A stretch of 64,000 bases of DNA from a virus, in the IMG/VR virus record IMGVR_UViG_3300021599_000853, positions 1 to 64,000 of that record; one strand, given 5' to 3'. The notes beneath the pieces are model-generated. The model worked only from the letters and a program-made list of their open reading frames with translations, did not search any database and had not been told where the DNA came from. The number at the start of each line of letters is the position of its first letter. Position 1 is the first letter of the stretch. Shown one piece after another: positions 9,887-20,445 of the stretch. The position numbers and the translations under genes are program-made.

Positions 9887-10810
9887 TTATTGTTTTATTA
9901 CATTAAAAAATCCATTTCCATAAATTTCCAATTCTCCCGTATTGTCAATTTCTGTTAATCTAAGATTATTTTCCATAACACTAAGTTTACCACGTTCAAT
10001 AAAAATATCTGAATAAATTGTTGGTTCGTCTATAAAACCAAGAAAATGTTCGTTTCTTGTTAATATTTTATTAAAAACTTCTTCTTTTGTGTAACCGGTA
10101 GTATTACCCGTAATCATGGTATAACCATCAGAATAGTCTTTATATACCAAATTGTCAATAGTATATGCACTAAAAATACCGACAGTATCTGTTCCAACGG
10201 TAACTCCACTATATAAATTTGATCCATATAATTTTAATTCATCAATTCTACTACCACCAATTGCAACATATTTAAATATTGTATGTCCTGTATTATTAGT
10301 ATAATCTAAGTCATTTAAATAATCTTGTGAACCTAATGATGTTGTGTACGGTATCGTAAATCCACTAAATGTACCCAATGGATTGACCACTGTAAGATTT
10401 TGTGGTATTTTTACTATTTTTTTAAGTTCTTGTTTTGTCCATGGGCTATCCAATTTTATTGTTATAGTATATGAACTATATCCACTTAATGGGGTTGGGT
10501 ATGTTTTAGTTGCGGTTGTTAATAAATTATTTACATGTATTGGTAAATTATTACTTGTTCCGTCGCCCCAATTTATTGTGAACGTGGCTTCTTTTATATA
10601 TCTGAATTTTTCAACAAATACGGTATTATAAACTTGTACTGTTGATGCTGTTTGTGTATAACTAAAATTACAGAACTCTTCCACTTGTGTTATTTCACCA
10701 TCAAATCCAACCATAATACCCATTTCATCAACAGAATCATCTAAATATAATGGTATATTATAAGTTAATCCTGTATTGACTTTTAAAATACTATATTTTG
10801 TCTTTTTCAT
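9887..10810 (-). CDS. Virion protein with PKD-like domain
   Basis: This 307-residue protein has a PKD/Ig-like segment at about 70-130, marked by INWGDGT followed by a KTYP...Y-T-I-T strand. This matches the WGDG...H/KTY...YTV pattern of PKD folds. The C-terminal half (from about 190) contains EVFNKILTRNEHFLGF and ends in a glycine-rich turn. PKD folds are common in phage structural proteins and in Bacteroidota surface proteins. The start is shared with the upstream gene: ATG at 10810 overlaps the TAA of the neighbour (10810-10812). A fibre or baseplate decoration role is likely but unproven. Confidence 0.65.
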   Translation of the reverse strand: MKKTKYSILKVNTGLTYNIPLYLDDSVDEMGIMVGFDGEITQVEEFCNFSYTQTASTVQVYNTVFVEKFRYIKEATFTINWGDGTSNNLPIHVNNLLTTATKTYPTPLSGYSSYTITIKLDSPWTKQELKKIVKIPQNLTVVNPLGTFSGFTIPYTTSLGSQDYLNDLDYTNNTGHTIFKYVAIGGSRIDELKLYGSNLYSGVTVGTDTVGIFSAYTIDNLVYKDYSDGYTMITGNTTGYTKEEVFNKILTRNEHFLGFIDEPTIYSDIFIERGKLSVMENNLRLTEIDNTGELEIYGNGFFNVIKQ

Positions 10811-11607
10811 TAACTTAGTGCTTGATAAAATTTTATTGGTTTATAACGTGTACCAACCTTACTTCCTGTCATTCCAGAATAACTATATACCTCATATGAA
10901 TAGTCTGATTTATCTATTTCTAATTGAAAATATAAATCTCTATATTCTAAAATCTCGGTAGTAGGACTTAATGGTGAATTTGTAAAATTTAATATTTCGC
11001 CATCTTTTGCATTATAAAATCTAGCGGTAAACCAAAATGTATTTCCAGTTAATGATGTTTCCTCAAATGGTGTTTCATCTTTAAACCAAAAAAGATACAT
11101 ATTTTCTTTATTTCTATAATTTGAACCCGAAAAAACAGGTACTGATATGAATTTTAATAACCCCGTATAAAAATATTTTTCACCTAATGGCAATGATAAA
11201 TTTTTTGAAAAAACTAATTTTCTATTTGATCTCTCAGGTCTTTCGTTGTTTGGTGTTTTATAAAATTCTAATCTAAAAAAACTTTCAGTAGATTGTTTTA
11301 AAAATTTTGCATTTTCTTGATGTGTTATACCCACTAAACTATAATCTAAACCATTATTATATGTTGTACCAGTGGTAAAATAAAAATAAAACCATATTTC
11401 ATTTTGTGTAAACGGAGTCGCACCTGTTATCGGATATTCTTTATGAATATATCTAACTGTTTCATAATTATCAATTGGATTAATGATCTTTAATAAACTT
11501 TCTCTTTCTAATTCTTGTGCATTCTCTTGCCATCCCAAATCAGTTTTGAAATCATTCTCGTTATTAATAACAATATTATTTGTCAAGTTGTTTCTTAATA
11601 TTTTCAT
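10810..11607 (-). CDS. Hypothetical structural protein
   Basis: This 265-residue protein is unrecognised. The ATG at 11607 is preferred over an in-frame TTG two codons upstream, because it forms an ATGA overlap with the TGA of the upstream gene (11607-11609), a classic coupled junction. The protein is rich in aromatic residues (FYFYFTTG, FWFTARFYN) and looks like a soluble beta protein. It has no signal peptide or obvious active site. It is surrounded by tail genes, so a baseplate or fibre part is the likely role. Confidence 0.6.
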   Translation of the reverse strand: MKILRNNLTNNIVINNENDFKTDLGWQENAQELERESLLKIINPIDNYETVRYIHKEYPITGATPFTQNEIWFYFYFTTGTTYNNGLDYSLVGITHQENAKFLKQSTESFFRLEFYKTPNNERPERSNRKLVFSKNLSLPLGEKYFYTGLLKFISVPVFSGSNYRNKENMYLFWFKDETPFEETSLTGNTFWFTARFYNAKDGEILNFTNSPLSPTTEILEYRDLYFQLEIDKSDYSYEVYSYSGMTGSKVGTRYKPIKFYQALS

Positions 11608-13361
11608 CAACAATCAATATTTAAATTTTTGGATTTTTTAATACCATCTTGTTTATTTGTCAAATCTTTTTCATTTAATAAATAAAAGTTAATGGTTTTT
11701 TGAATATAATGTGTGTTATTTAAAAAAGGAAAATTTGTTCCAAATCCATCAACGTCCACATATCCGTGATCATATAAATCTCTCCATTTCCATAGATTTT
11801 CGTTTTTATCGTAAATTAAATTTTCTGGTAAATTATATATATCATTTGTTTGAGATGTTTCTATATATGGTGATAATTCCCTAATTTTAACTCTATGATG
11901 TGGTTGGTATCCGATACCAACTAAATTATTATTAGATGCTAATTTTAATGTTGTGTTTAAATTTTGTCCGTGATTAAATATGTTTAAAGGACTTGTTATT
12001 TTGTGAAACGCTTCACTAATAATTCTTTCCTTTAATTCTGTTTTATTATATTCAACAAATGCACCAGTTAAAATGGTTCCAATTGGTAATGAATTACCTC
12101 TATTAAATGTTATACCAGAATTTATAAAAGGTGTACTGGTTAATGTTGTTTCATTTGATGTTGTACCGCTAAAATGATTATCTACCCATGTATCATGAAA
12201 ATGAAACCTATATCCAAGTTTGGGTGGATAATTAAAATACCCATTATCATTTCTAAAAATTATTGTCACATATAATTCTGTAGGAGTGTAATTAAAATTA
12301 TTTGTTATTCCACTTAATGTATATGGTTCCTTAAAATCAAAAAGAACCGCCTCCATTCTATTTTTCTCAACATAATAATCTATTATACCTTGTGAATTTT
12401 GAAATAATAATTTTCTTTCTTCTTCAAAAATTGGTGATTCAAATCCTGCTTTATCTAAAATATAGTTGTTTTGGTTAGTTAATGTTTTATGTTTATGTAC
12501 ATAATATTCAGATGTTGTTTCATCGATTTTATTTATATTAATACATCTTTTTCCTATTATAACTCTATCTAAAATTAAAGATGGGTTAAATTGACTTCTT
12601 AAAATGTTAATAACATATTTTTCAGAATTATACGTTTGATTACCGACAGTATTAACATAAAATGTTCTACCACTAGAAGGTACACCACTGTTTAGTGTAC
12701 TTTCTAAAATTGTTAAATATTCTCCCTGTTTGATACCATGTTCAACAGGTGATGTGAATGTATAGTATTTTCCATTTATTCTCGCCCTAAATGGAATACC
12801 ATCTTTTGCTTGAAATGAAAATGTACCACCATCAGACAAAGTATATTTCATTGGATATGAAGTATCGGCACTATAAACATATGACAGATAAAAATTCCAA
12901 TTTTTATAGGGGGCATTAATTTGAGTAGTTCCTAAATGATCGGTAACACCATCAGTTAATGTTATTAATGGACTAAAATCAGATGGTGTCAAACCTGATA
13001 ATGGTGTATTTTTTTCTCTTAATACATCATTTCTTAAAAACGCAAATTCATTATAATTTATAAATCCTGTCCAATCAGAATTAGATCCATCATCTGATAA
13101 TGATAAATTTCTTTGTAAAGGAGAATATGTGGTATCGCCTGAATATGTATTTCTAAAAACCATTCTAACTTTACCAAATATTTTATAATTTTTACATTCG
13201 TTTCTTTCTTTATTAAATTGTTCTGAAACATCCAATACAACATCTCTATCACCTTCCCTTAAAAGATTTTTAGATTCATCAAAATTTATCCTAAGAGATA
13301 AATTTTGATCTGGTGCTCTTTCATATAATTTATTTGGTAGTACTAATATTTTCTTTTCCAT
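11607..13361 (-). CDS. Hypothetical large structural protein
   Basis: This 584-residue protein is unrecognised. It is mostly polar with numerous Gly-Thr-Thr/Ser turns (SGTTSNET) and repeated beta-strand-like segments, in keeping with a fibre, fibre-connector or wedge protein. No transmembrane segment or catalytic motif is visible. It overlaps the next gene through ATGA and overlaps the upstream caspase-like gene by one base, so it is probably translationally coupled to both. Function is inferred only from its place between the gp6 side of the baseplate genes and the gpI-like fibre. Confidence 0.65.
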   Translation of the reverse strand: MEKKILVLPNKLYERAPDQNLSLRINFDESKNLLREGDRDVVLDVSEQFNKERNECKNYKIFGKVRMVFRNTYSGDTTYSPLQRNLSLSDDGSNSDWTGFINYNEFAFLRNDVLREKNTPLSGLTPSDFSPLITLTDGVTDHLGTTQINAPYKNWNFYLSYVYSADTSYPMKYTLSDGGTFSFQAKDGIPFRARINGKYYTFTSPVEHGIKQGEYLTILESTLNSGVPSSGRTFYVNTVGNQTYNSEKYVINILRSQFNPSLILDRVIIGKRCININKIDETTSEYYVHKHKTLTNQNNYILDKAGFESPIFEEERKLLFQNSQGIIDYYVEKNRMEAVLFDFKEPYTLSGITNNFNYTPTELYVTIIFRNDNGYFNYPPKLGYRFHFHDTWVDNHFSGTTSNETTLTSTPFINSGITFNRGNSLPIGTILTGAFVEYNKTELKERIISEAFHKITSPLNIFNHGQNLNTTLKLASNNNLVGIGYQPHHRVKIRELSPYIETSQTNDIYNLPENLIYDKNENLWKWRDLYDHGYVDVDGFGTNFPFLNNTHYIQKTINFYLLNEKDLTNKQDGIKKSKNLNIDC

Positions 13362-14053
13362 TATTTTTGGATATTAAATAAATAATTTCTTATAGATTTT
13401 AATAATGTATATGGTTGTTTATCACTTCTACAAATACCTTCTTCAACTGTTATTTTATTATATTCATACGCAACACCACATGTATCCCAATTAATTTCTT
13501 CACCTTCGTCTCTTCTTATAATTTCTATAATTTGTTTTTCATCTCTAACAATACCGTTTTTACTTTTAGGTATCTTTGATATAATATTTTCACTATAACC
13601 CTTTTCTTTACATTTACATATTGTCATTTTACCGTTTAATGAATATGATTTTTCCATTGCAGCAATTTCCATACCATCCATATATTCAGACATTTCAACA
13701 ACTCTTCTATGTACAACACCACTAAAACAAGTTGTAAACATAAATTTTGTTTCATTATTTATTATTGGTTTTAGTGCATCCATTAATTTATAAACTTTTA
13801 ATTTATCATCCGTTGTCTGTACTAAAAATTTACCAGTACCAAAACTTGTTATATTAATTTGTTTTAATTTATCAGGATATTTTTTTATAAATTTTTTAAC
13901 ATCTTCAATACATTTGTCAATTGAGCTATATGGTCCAATACTATATGTTAATCTTGATAAAAGATTATATAAAAAAGATTCTTCATTATTATATAAAACA
14001 TATATTATAAGATGTGTCGGTTTCCTTTTTTTAAAAATATCTAGTATGTTCAT
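13361..14053 (-). CDS. Possible degenerate caspase-like (clan CD) protein
   Basis: The ATG at 14053, one base after the upstream stop, gives 230 residues; an in-frame TTG five codons upstream is less likely. The core resembles a clan CD cysteine peptidase fold. A strand INITSFGTGKF is followed by a helix, then a strand KFMFTTCFSG, at the spacing of the His-Gly and Cys motifs of caspase/gingipain/DUF4347-type proteins. The position of the catalytic His is a Phe (SFGTG) while the Cys is kept, so if the fold is right the protein is probably inactive or uses another residue. Four further Cys occur in the C-terminal half. It lies inside the tail cluster. The fold call is inferred by eye and needs a structure check. 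Confidence 0.5.
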   Translation of the reverse strand: MNILDIFKKRKPTHLIIYVLYNNEESFLYNLLSRLTYSIGPYSSIDKCIEDVKKFIKKYPDKLKQINITSFGTGKFLVQTTDDKLKVYKLMDALKPIINNETKFMFTTCFSGVVHRRVVEMSEYMDGMEIAAMEKSYSLNGKMTICKCKEKGYSENIISKIPKSKNGIVRDEKQIIEIIRRDEGEEINWDTCGVAYEYNKITVEEGICRSDKQPYTLLKSIRNYLFNIQK

Positions 14054-14054
14054 A

Positions 14055-17000
14055 TTAAAATGGTCCAAAAAGTTCTATAAATTTATCAAAGGCGGTTTTT
14101 CCTTTTCTCAATCCAAAATAATAATGAAATGGTGTACCGATTTCCATTATATGTCTTCTTTGTCCTCCAACGGTATACTCTTTATAATTGTCATTATATT
14201 TTTTATTGCCTGATCCATAATCTAAACAATCTCTTATTGGTGGTATAACATATGGGTTAAAATAATCATCATCTGAATTAACAATAGGATTAGGGTCCGG
14301 ATTTAAATTTGACTTCATTAACTGTAGTCTTTGTGAATAGATATTTGAATTATAAAATTGTTGATTTTCACTATTACCAATTGTTAAAGCCTCACCAAAA
14401 CCATGTCCAAAAGTTTCCCACATGTAATATGGTACTTTTTGTGATGTGTCACCTAGTCTTGATGGTTCATTTAAACATCTTCTAATTAATCCACCGTATC
14501 TTTCAGTAATTACTGTATCAGGATCATCCTCACTAAAAACAAAATCTATACCTACAGCACCTCTACCATCAAAAATTGTACTATACTGTGCAGTGTAAGG
14601 TGAATCAAATTCTTCATATTCAAAAGGATATATACCTGTTTGTGTATTAAAATTCATCAATTGTGCTATATCTCCATCAATTAACCCATATCCTCTAGCA
14701 TCAAATAAGTCTTGTACATCTAATTTTCCCCTTTCTTTTATTTCTTTTGATTGGATAACATACTCAATTAAATCGTCTAACCCTTTATATGATGTTGAAC
14801 CGACACTTCTAGTTATAGAACAATTTACATCAAGTTCAGGATCTACACATATTTCATTTATCCATGTATTTCTTGGTCCTAAATCAACAACCGCGGTTGG
14901 AAAATTTATTTCTCTTTTTGTTTTTACTGACCCCTCATAATTATAAGTTCTTAATTGACCATAAAAACCTTTTGTTTTATTCATATAGTCAGAAGTTAAA
15001 CTAGGATTAGCCGCAAGTTGGGTACCAGTTGCCGGATCATAATCATATTGTGTTTCAGAAAAAGTATAATTTGGATTATATGGTGTTGATCTATAATATA
15101 AATGAAGACCAGAAGAGTCGGTAAACTTATAAATACATTGTTTACATAATCTATCATTTTTACCTCTTTTCATAAATTGAAAAAAGTATAAAGATCCTAT
15201 CAACCACGAATCGGTAAATAAATAAGAAACAACTCCACCACACATTAATTGACCAAATAGTTTTCTTCTCCTCCATGATTTTAACATACCAAAAGTCTTT
15301 CCCGCTAAAGGTACTATTGTATAAACACCATCCCTAAATTCTGAAAATCCTGAATTTGTTCCTTGTGTTGTTAATGAATTGTCAACATAATAGGGCCCCT
15401 TTTTCTTTACTTCACCATAATATGCACCATTTATAACACATTGTACTGAATTATTATCAAAACCACCAAATTTCATTGGCCATTTACAATGATAACTTAG
15501 AACGGCACCAACGTTATATGGTGTACCAGAAAAACAAGGATCAGGGTGTAAATTTAAAATACTTGTTGGGTAATTATTATCCCATGAATCACTTGGATAA
15601 TATCCTGTAGAGTTACTACGTTGATTATTTATCAACCATTGTCTCATGGTAGCATAATCAGGAAATCCTGCTAATGGAAAAACAAATCCCTTTAAATTCA
15701 TTTTTCCTTCTCCACCATCTTCTGTCCATTTTGTATCTATTATGAAATCATATTTATCACAACCTCTTTCAGGTGATCCCGCCGGTCTGGCATCAGGATC
15801 ATTTGCTTTATTATTACAATCACCAGGAACTTCCCACATTTTTGAAATTAAAACGCAACGATGTTTATTATGTATCGTACCATTTATTGGTTGATCCATT
15901 TGTGTAGAATATTCTTCTTTTATTTCATTAGCGATATCATCATAAAAACCACCACCTATTTTCCAATTATTTGTTGGTCCATATAATGATACATTTGGAT
16001 TAAGTGAACTAGCAGGTCCATCCCAAATTATTGGATATTTTGTTCCACATCCAATAGCAATTTGTTGAGTAGATCCATCATTAAAAATATCAATTTCAAC
16101 AATATAACTTCTATTTAATTGTACACCGTTAAATGTGACACCTGTCCATGGAGCTAATTCATATCCACCACAAAATGCAGTAGAACCAGGTGTTACAGTT
16201 ACACTTAAACCCGTTATTGATGGTGGTATAGTAAATACGGTACCTTTTTTCGCGTAAAGTGTAACAAAAGTTACACCGGTTGATGGATTAGGGGCCGTTA
16301 TGGTGATTGGTGGGGCTTGTTGATTGTCACAATTAGTATACCCAGTTATGTGATAATTTAACGATCCGATATGTGTAAATGTATATGTGTCACAAGGTAC
16401 ATTAAAATAAAGATCACCATCAAGATTGCCGTCTTGACATTTTGAAGAAGAACTTTCCGTATACGATAAACCAGTAAAGATTGGTGGTATCACCCATGAT
16501 TGACTCGGTTGCCCACAAAATCTTCTAATATAATTTGCTGGCATTTCTTCAGTAACAGAAACACCATCACAATCAGTATATGTAATTGAGTAACCGGTTA
16601 AACCAGTATTTGTAAATGTATATTCACTACAGGGTGTTGATGATTTTCTTTTGGGTAAATATTTCTCACCAAAATTAATATTTGTTGCAATTGGTGGTCC
16701 ACTAGTATAGTCTTGAGGATTTGGTGGAGTAGGTATTGTATTTGTATCTTTTAATTCATTATCTTCAGTACAATCATAACAATCGGGATATATAATTAAC
16801 GGTAATTTAAATATTTGTTTAAACTGATATTCTTTAGCCGCCTTATTTTGTTTGGCGGCGGCTTTGTTAACAACTTTGATTCCCGATAATGCATTTGCAA
16901 AACCAAATAACACTGCAGTAACAAATTCTTTAATAAAAAGATTAATAAACTTACCAATAAATTCTATATAATTTATTACTGTTATAATAAAAAATTGAAA

Positions 17001-18554
17001 TCTATGATTTCTAACTGCATCATTAACTGGAAAATAATTATTTACTCCCTCACAATCATCTTTTTCTTGTGGCCAATTTTCTTTAATGCCAATAAAAGAT
17101 TCTCTTCTATCTTTCTTAAAAAAAGATAAAACTCTTTCAAGAGCACTGGTTTTGTAATATTTGTTCATAAATTGACCAACAGTATAAATTCTACCATATC
17201 TAAATTGATAGAAATAATCTTGTGGTATACCCAATTTATTTTCAGAAATCGCATCCACACTAGTACCCGCAATTTCTTTTCTGGCATCTTGTGGGTAATC
17301 ATCTATATTATTACTAAATGAATATGATTTTGGGTCAATTGTTGAAATACCTCCAACAAATGATGTATCATTTATATGATATTCTCTTGCATTTGGTATT
17401 AAAAATTTACCTGTGAATCTATTTCTAGCTCCAGTGTCTTCATTTAACGATAATCTGAATCTGTAATTTCCGGCCGTAGCAACACCAACATTTGGATCGT
17501 TTGTTTCATATATTTCTCCAAATTCATTTGTTGCTATGTACTTCATGTTCATTGGAATTCTAAAAAAGAAAGCTCCGTTTTCATCAATAGTACTATCAAT
17601 ATCAAAAAACTCCATTATTGGTCTGTCCGGATTTGGGGTGCCTCCGGAAGTTTCTTCATATTCACCTGTAAATCTAATTGATTCAACATCCCCTTTAAAG
17701 GTTATCAATCTACACTTTTCCCCCATTTGATTATCCACATTACAGTTAACTCTTAACGCGTCTTTACCTGAATCAGTAAAACTACCACCAACCATAATTG
17801 CATATGGATTAATTTTAATTCCTTGTGAAGAAAGATCAAAATCTGTTCTAGTAATACCTATTTGACATAATTCCGGATTACCCCAAAAAGAATAAACTTC
17901 AATTGATTTATCAAAACTAACTATTTGTGGTAACGCATCTAAATCCGAAGAAGATGCATAAGTATACTTATTAACAAATTTTTCTTCAGATATCCCGTCA
18001 TATATTAAATCATATGGAACCAATGATTGACATCCCATATCTGAAAGATCTAAATCAATATGAAGTGTTTGTTTACCTAATGGTACTCCCCAAATCATAA
18101 AATCACCGGCATCATTTGTTTTCGCAGTATATTTGTAGAATTTTTCAAAAACTTCTAAATATTCTTCTCTATTTAAGATATCTTCTTGATCAGGAAATGT
18201 CCCTGTTGGTGTATGTCCTGTATGTTGTTTTCTTGATGGTAATAAATTATATCTATAGTTATTTTCGTTTTTTTCTTCGATAGATTTATATGGATATAGT
18301 GTAGAAATTACGGGATCATTTTCATCTACTTCAGATATTGGGACAAATATAGAGACTCTAGCATTAGGTACACCAAGTCCATTATTAACTATAATTCTAC
18401 CAACAACAACACCATAATCACCACAAAAAGATGAATATGCCTCTTGTTGTGAAAATTTTAAAGATAAAATTTCTAATAGGTCATAATCCTGTTTTAATTC
18501 TACTGTGACTTTTTGATCGACACCAATGTTGGTATAAATTCTATGTTTTTGCAT
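14055..18554 (-). CDS. Giant baseplate protein with carboxypeptidase-regulatory-like domain
   Basis: This 1499-residue virion protein directly follows the gp6-like gene, the position taken by gp7 in T4. Near the N terminus (about 45-190) is a CarboxypepD_reg-like Ig fold. It starts with GDYGVVVGRIIVNNGLGVPN, has an insertion, and resumes at TNDAGDFMIWGVPLGKQTL. Later parts include a hydrophobic helical stretch (about 510-560), two Cys-rich repeated beta modules with TFTNTGLTGYSITYTDCDG-like and TFTHIGSLNYHITGYTNCDN-like strands (about 640-800), and a C-terminal region rich in aromatic and Asp residues. I infer a baseplate wedge or fibre-anchor role. The assignment to gp7 rests on gene order, not on seen homology. 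ATG 18554 has an upstream CTATTTATATAA element. Confidence 0.65.
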   Translation of the reverse strand: MQKHRIYTNIGVDQKVTVELKQDYDLLEILSLKFSQQEAYSSFCGDYGVVVGRIIVNNGLGVPNARVSIFVPISEVDENDPVISTLYPYKSIEEKNENNYRYNLLPSRKQHTGHTPTGTFPDQEDILNREEYLEVFEKFYKYTAKTNDAGDFMIWGVPLGKQTLHIDLDLSDMGCQSLVPYDLIYDGISEEKFVNKYTYASSSDLDALPQIVSFDKSIEVYSFWGNPELCQIGITRTDFDLSSQGIKINPYAIMVGGSFTDSGKDALRVNCNVDNQMGEKCRLITFKGDVESIRFTGEYEETSGGTPNPDRPIMEFFDIDSTIDENGAFFFRIPMNMKYIATNEFGEIYETNDPNVGVATAGNYRFRLSLNEDTGARNRFTGKFLIPNAREYHINDTSFVGGISTIDPKSYSFSNNIDDYPQDARKEIAGTSVDAISENKLGIPQDYFYQFRYGRIYTVGQFMNKYYKTSALERVLSFFKKDRRESFIGIKENWPQEKDDCEGVNNYFPVNDAVRNHRFQFFIITVINYIEFIGKFINLFIKEFVTAVLFGFANALSGIKVVNKAAAKQNKAAKEYQFKQIFKLPLIIYPDCYDCTEDNELKDTNTIPTPPNPQDYTSGPPIATNINFGEKYLPKRKSSTPCSEYTFTNTGLTGYSITYTDCDGVSVTEEMPANYIRRFCGQPSQSWVIPPIFTGLSYTESSSSKCQDGNLDGDLYFNVPCDTYTFTHIGSLNYHITGYTNCDNQQAPPITITAPNPSTGVTFVTLYAKKGTVFTIPPSITGLSVTVTPGSTAFCGGYELAPWTGVTFNGVQLNRSYIVEIDIFNDGSTQQIAIGCGTKYPIIWDGPASSLNPNVSLYGPTNNWKIGGGFYDDIANEIKEEYSTQMDQPINGTIHNKHRCVLISKMWEVPGDCNNKANDPDARPAGSPERGCDKYDFIIDTKWTEDGGEGKMNLKGFVFPLAGFPDYATMRQWLINNQRSNSTGYYPSDSWDNNYPTSILNLHPDPCFSGTPYNVGAVLSYHCKWPMKFGGFDNNSVQCVINGAYYGEVKKKGPYYVDNSLTTQGTNSGFSEFRDGVYTIVPLAGKTFGMLKSWRRRKLFGQLMCGGVVSYLFTDSWLIGSLYFFQFMKRGKNDRLCKQCIYKFTDSSGLHLYYRSTPYNPNYTFSETQYDYDPATGTQLAANPSLTSDYMNKTKGFYGQLRTYNYEGSVKTKREINFPTAVVDLGPRNTWINEICVDPELDVNCSITRSVGSTSYKGLDDLIEYVIQSKEIKERGKLDVQDLFDARGYGLIDGDIAQLMNFNTQTGIYPFEYEEFDSPYTAQYSTIFDGRGAVGIDFVFSEDDPDTVITERYGGLIRRCLNEPSRLGDTSQKVPYYMWETFGHGFGEALTIGNSENQQFYNSNIYSQRLQLMKSNLNPDPNPIVNSDDDYFNPYVIPPIRDCLDYGSGNKKYNDNYKEYTVGGQRRHIMEIGTPFHYYFGLRKGKTAFDKFIELFGPF

Positions 18555-18560
18555 ATTTCT

Positions 18561-18572
18561 TTATATAAATAG
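18561..18572 (-). promoter_or_regulatory. Late-promoter-like element, CTATTTATATAA
   Basis: On the coding (minus) strand CTATTTATATAA lies 6 bases before the ATG at 18554. It is a variant of the TATTTATNATAAA element found before other tail genes. Such close spacing would give an almost leaderless transcript. Confidence 0.3.
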
Positions 18573-18611
18573 AAAAGTTTTAATTTTCAAATAATATAAA
18601 GAAAAATGTTT

Positions 18612-20444
18612 TTAAAATGTAGTCGATCCTAATGTTTTAACCCTAACTTTTATATCTTTATTTGGGAATCTTATTTGAAATATTTGATTAGACTTCATAA
18701 AAATAGTCATATCAGATTGTAAAACTTCTTTTGTTATTGGGTCTTTATATTGTTGTGATACTTCAGATAATGAATATTCTCCACCTGTTTTTACAAAAAC
18801 TCTAATATCAACAACATTTATAACACCATTTTCATCACCAATTTCTTTAAATAAATTACCCAAAAATAAAGGATCTCCCATTTTTCTTTTATCTATTGAG
18901 AAATAGGATATTGTTTTAGTGATTGTATTTTTTATAACATCAGTGCTATTTACATTTTTATCCAAGATCAAATCAATTTCAAGAGAAAAATCAATTACTT
19001 GACCACTAACAATATCAATAAAATCATTTATCATCCTGAATTCCGATAAATAATTTATGATATTATTTTTTAATGTGTTAGAAACTGTTTCAGTTAAATT
19101 ACCTTTATCATCATATGATAATAATTTAATTCTAACTTTATTATCTTCTTCCATTACATTAACCTTTGCGGGTGCTCCGTATGTTGATGGCATAGTTTCT
19201 ATCAAAACTTTATAATCATTTAAAGTAACTGCTCTATTTTGTGCCGCGAAATTATATGCAACTAAATTTCTTATTTCTTCTATTGTCGGTTGATCGGCAC
19301 CTCCAATAGCGGGTGTTACATTATTAACACTCAATGAATTAACTACTTGTGTATTTATACTACTATTAGGACCATTAACATTAAATTCAATACTATCAAC
19401 ACTTGTTATAACATTAACACCTAAATTACTACTTTTACCACCACCAATTCTATATTTTATAAAAAGAGTACTATCTATTTTTGGTAATGCACCTAATGAT
19501 AAATTATTTAAATAAACACCAAGATTAACTTTCATGTTATTTGTCATGAAATTATCTAAATTATCTAAAGGATCGACATTGCCTGATCCAAATGTTATTG
19601 AAAAATAATTTTCTGGAGTATATTCTGTTACAAATTTATTTTTAACATCGATATATTTTCCAGATTTAAAATTTGGTCTATCTGATATTCCTGTCGGGTC
19701 TGGAACAAATACTTTATCTTGTATCATTGTTTTTACTTCATACCATCTATTTTCTGATGTATTAAATTCTGCAGAATTTGGATTTGCGGTAAAATTTGTT
19801 CCTTCTTTATGTATGATTGATGTCACACCTAAAACATTTTGTTCAGGTAAAAAAAGTTTTAAAAATGGTTTTTGATCTAATTGTGTAATAACTCTTCTAA
19901 AAATTCTAGTAACTCCATTAACTACAGGTTCTCTTTTCGTTATAGTATATGATACTAATTGATTATTACCATCAAAATTTGGAATTTTCAATCTATTTGG
20001 TTCTCCTCTATTATTAAATGGATTAGCAAAATCAATATCATCAGTAGTTTCAAAAATTTGTCCTCCTCCCGAAACTTGTGCTCCCGCTTTTAAAATTCCT
20101 TCATATCTATCATCATCTTTATCACCTTTAACAGGAACAACTATTGAAAAATCACACAATGCAACTGATGGTCTGTTTCCCGGTATTCTTATCCCATATG
20201 TTTTTGCGATGAAAAATAATGATTGTCTTTGTTGTGCAAAGTCTAACATTGTCTCCTGCCAAACTCTATCAATATGGTAATGTAAATTATCCGCAACCGC
20301 GGCATTTATATCTAATAAAACCGAAAAAATAGATGCGTCATTTGTGTTCTTAATTAAATCGGGATAATAATTTCTAGTTAAATTAACTAATTCCTGTCTT
20401 AATCCAACAAAATCCCTTGTTGCGTATGATATTTTTTTAGCCAT
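18612..20444 (-). CDS. gp6: Baseplate wedge protein, gp6/gpJ-like
   Basis: This 610-residue protein matches the T4 gp6/P2 gpJ/Mu gp47 pattern. Its N-terminal start (SYATRDFVGLRQELVNLTRN) parallels the gp6 opening, followed by the LLDINAAVADNLHYHIDRVW helix. In the middle and C-terminal parts are TIEEIRNLVAYNFAAQNRAV and LNDYKVLIETMP, the conserved baseplate_J signature. Gp6 homodimers form the ring of the baseplate wedge around the hub. The gene starts one base after the gp25-like stop, and the gp25-gp6 order matches T4 and P2. Its length is close to T4 gp6. Confidence 0.9.
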   Translation of the reverse strand: MAKKISYATRDFVGLRQELVNLTRNYYPDLIKNTNDASIFSVLLDINAAVADNLHYHIDRVWQETMLDFAQQRQSLFFIAKTYGIRIPGNRPSVALCDFSIVVPVKGDKDDDRYEGILKAGAQVSGGGQIFETTDDIDFANPFNNRGEPNRLKIPNFDGNNQLVSYTITKREPVVNGVTRIFRRVITQLDQKPFLKLFLPEQNVLGVTSIIHKEGTNFTANPNSAEFNTSENRWYEVKTMIQDKVFVPDPTGISDRPNFKSGKYIDVKNKFVTEYTPENYFSITFGSGNVDPLDNLDNFMTNNMKVNLGVYLNNLSLGALPKIDSTLFIKYRIGGGKSSNLGVNVITSVDSIEFNVNGPNSSINTQVVNSLSVNNVTPAIGGADQPTIEEIRNLVAYNFAAQNRAVTLNDYKVLIETMPSTYGAPAKVNVMEEDNKVRIKLLSYDDKGNLTETVSNTLKNNIINYLSEFRMINDFIDIVSGQVIDFSLEIDLILDKNVNSTDVIKNTITKTISYFSIDKRKMGDPLFLGNLFKEIGDENGVINVVDIRVFVKTGGEYSLSEVSQQYKDPITKEVLQSDMTIFMKSNQIFQIRFPNKDIKVRVKTLGSTTF

Positions 20445-20445
20445 A

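Noticed and set aside
11611-11613. TTG start for the 265-residue gene (and similar TTG starts at 14068, 29713 and 51147)
   Set aside because: In each case an in-frame ATG a few codons downstream gives better spacing to the upstream stop or promoter-like element.
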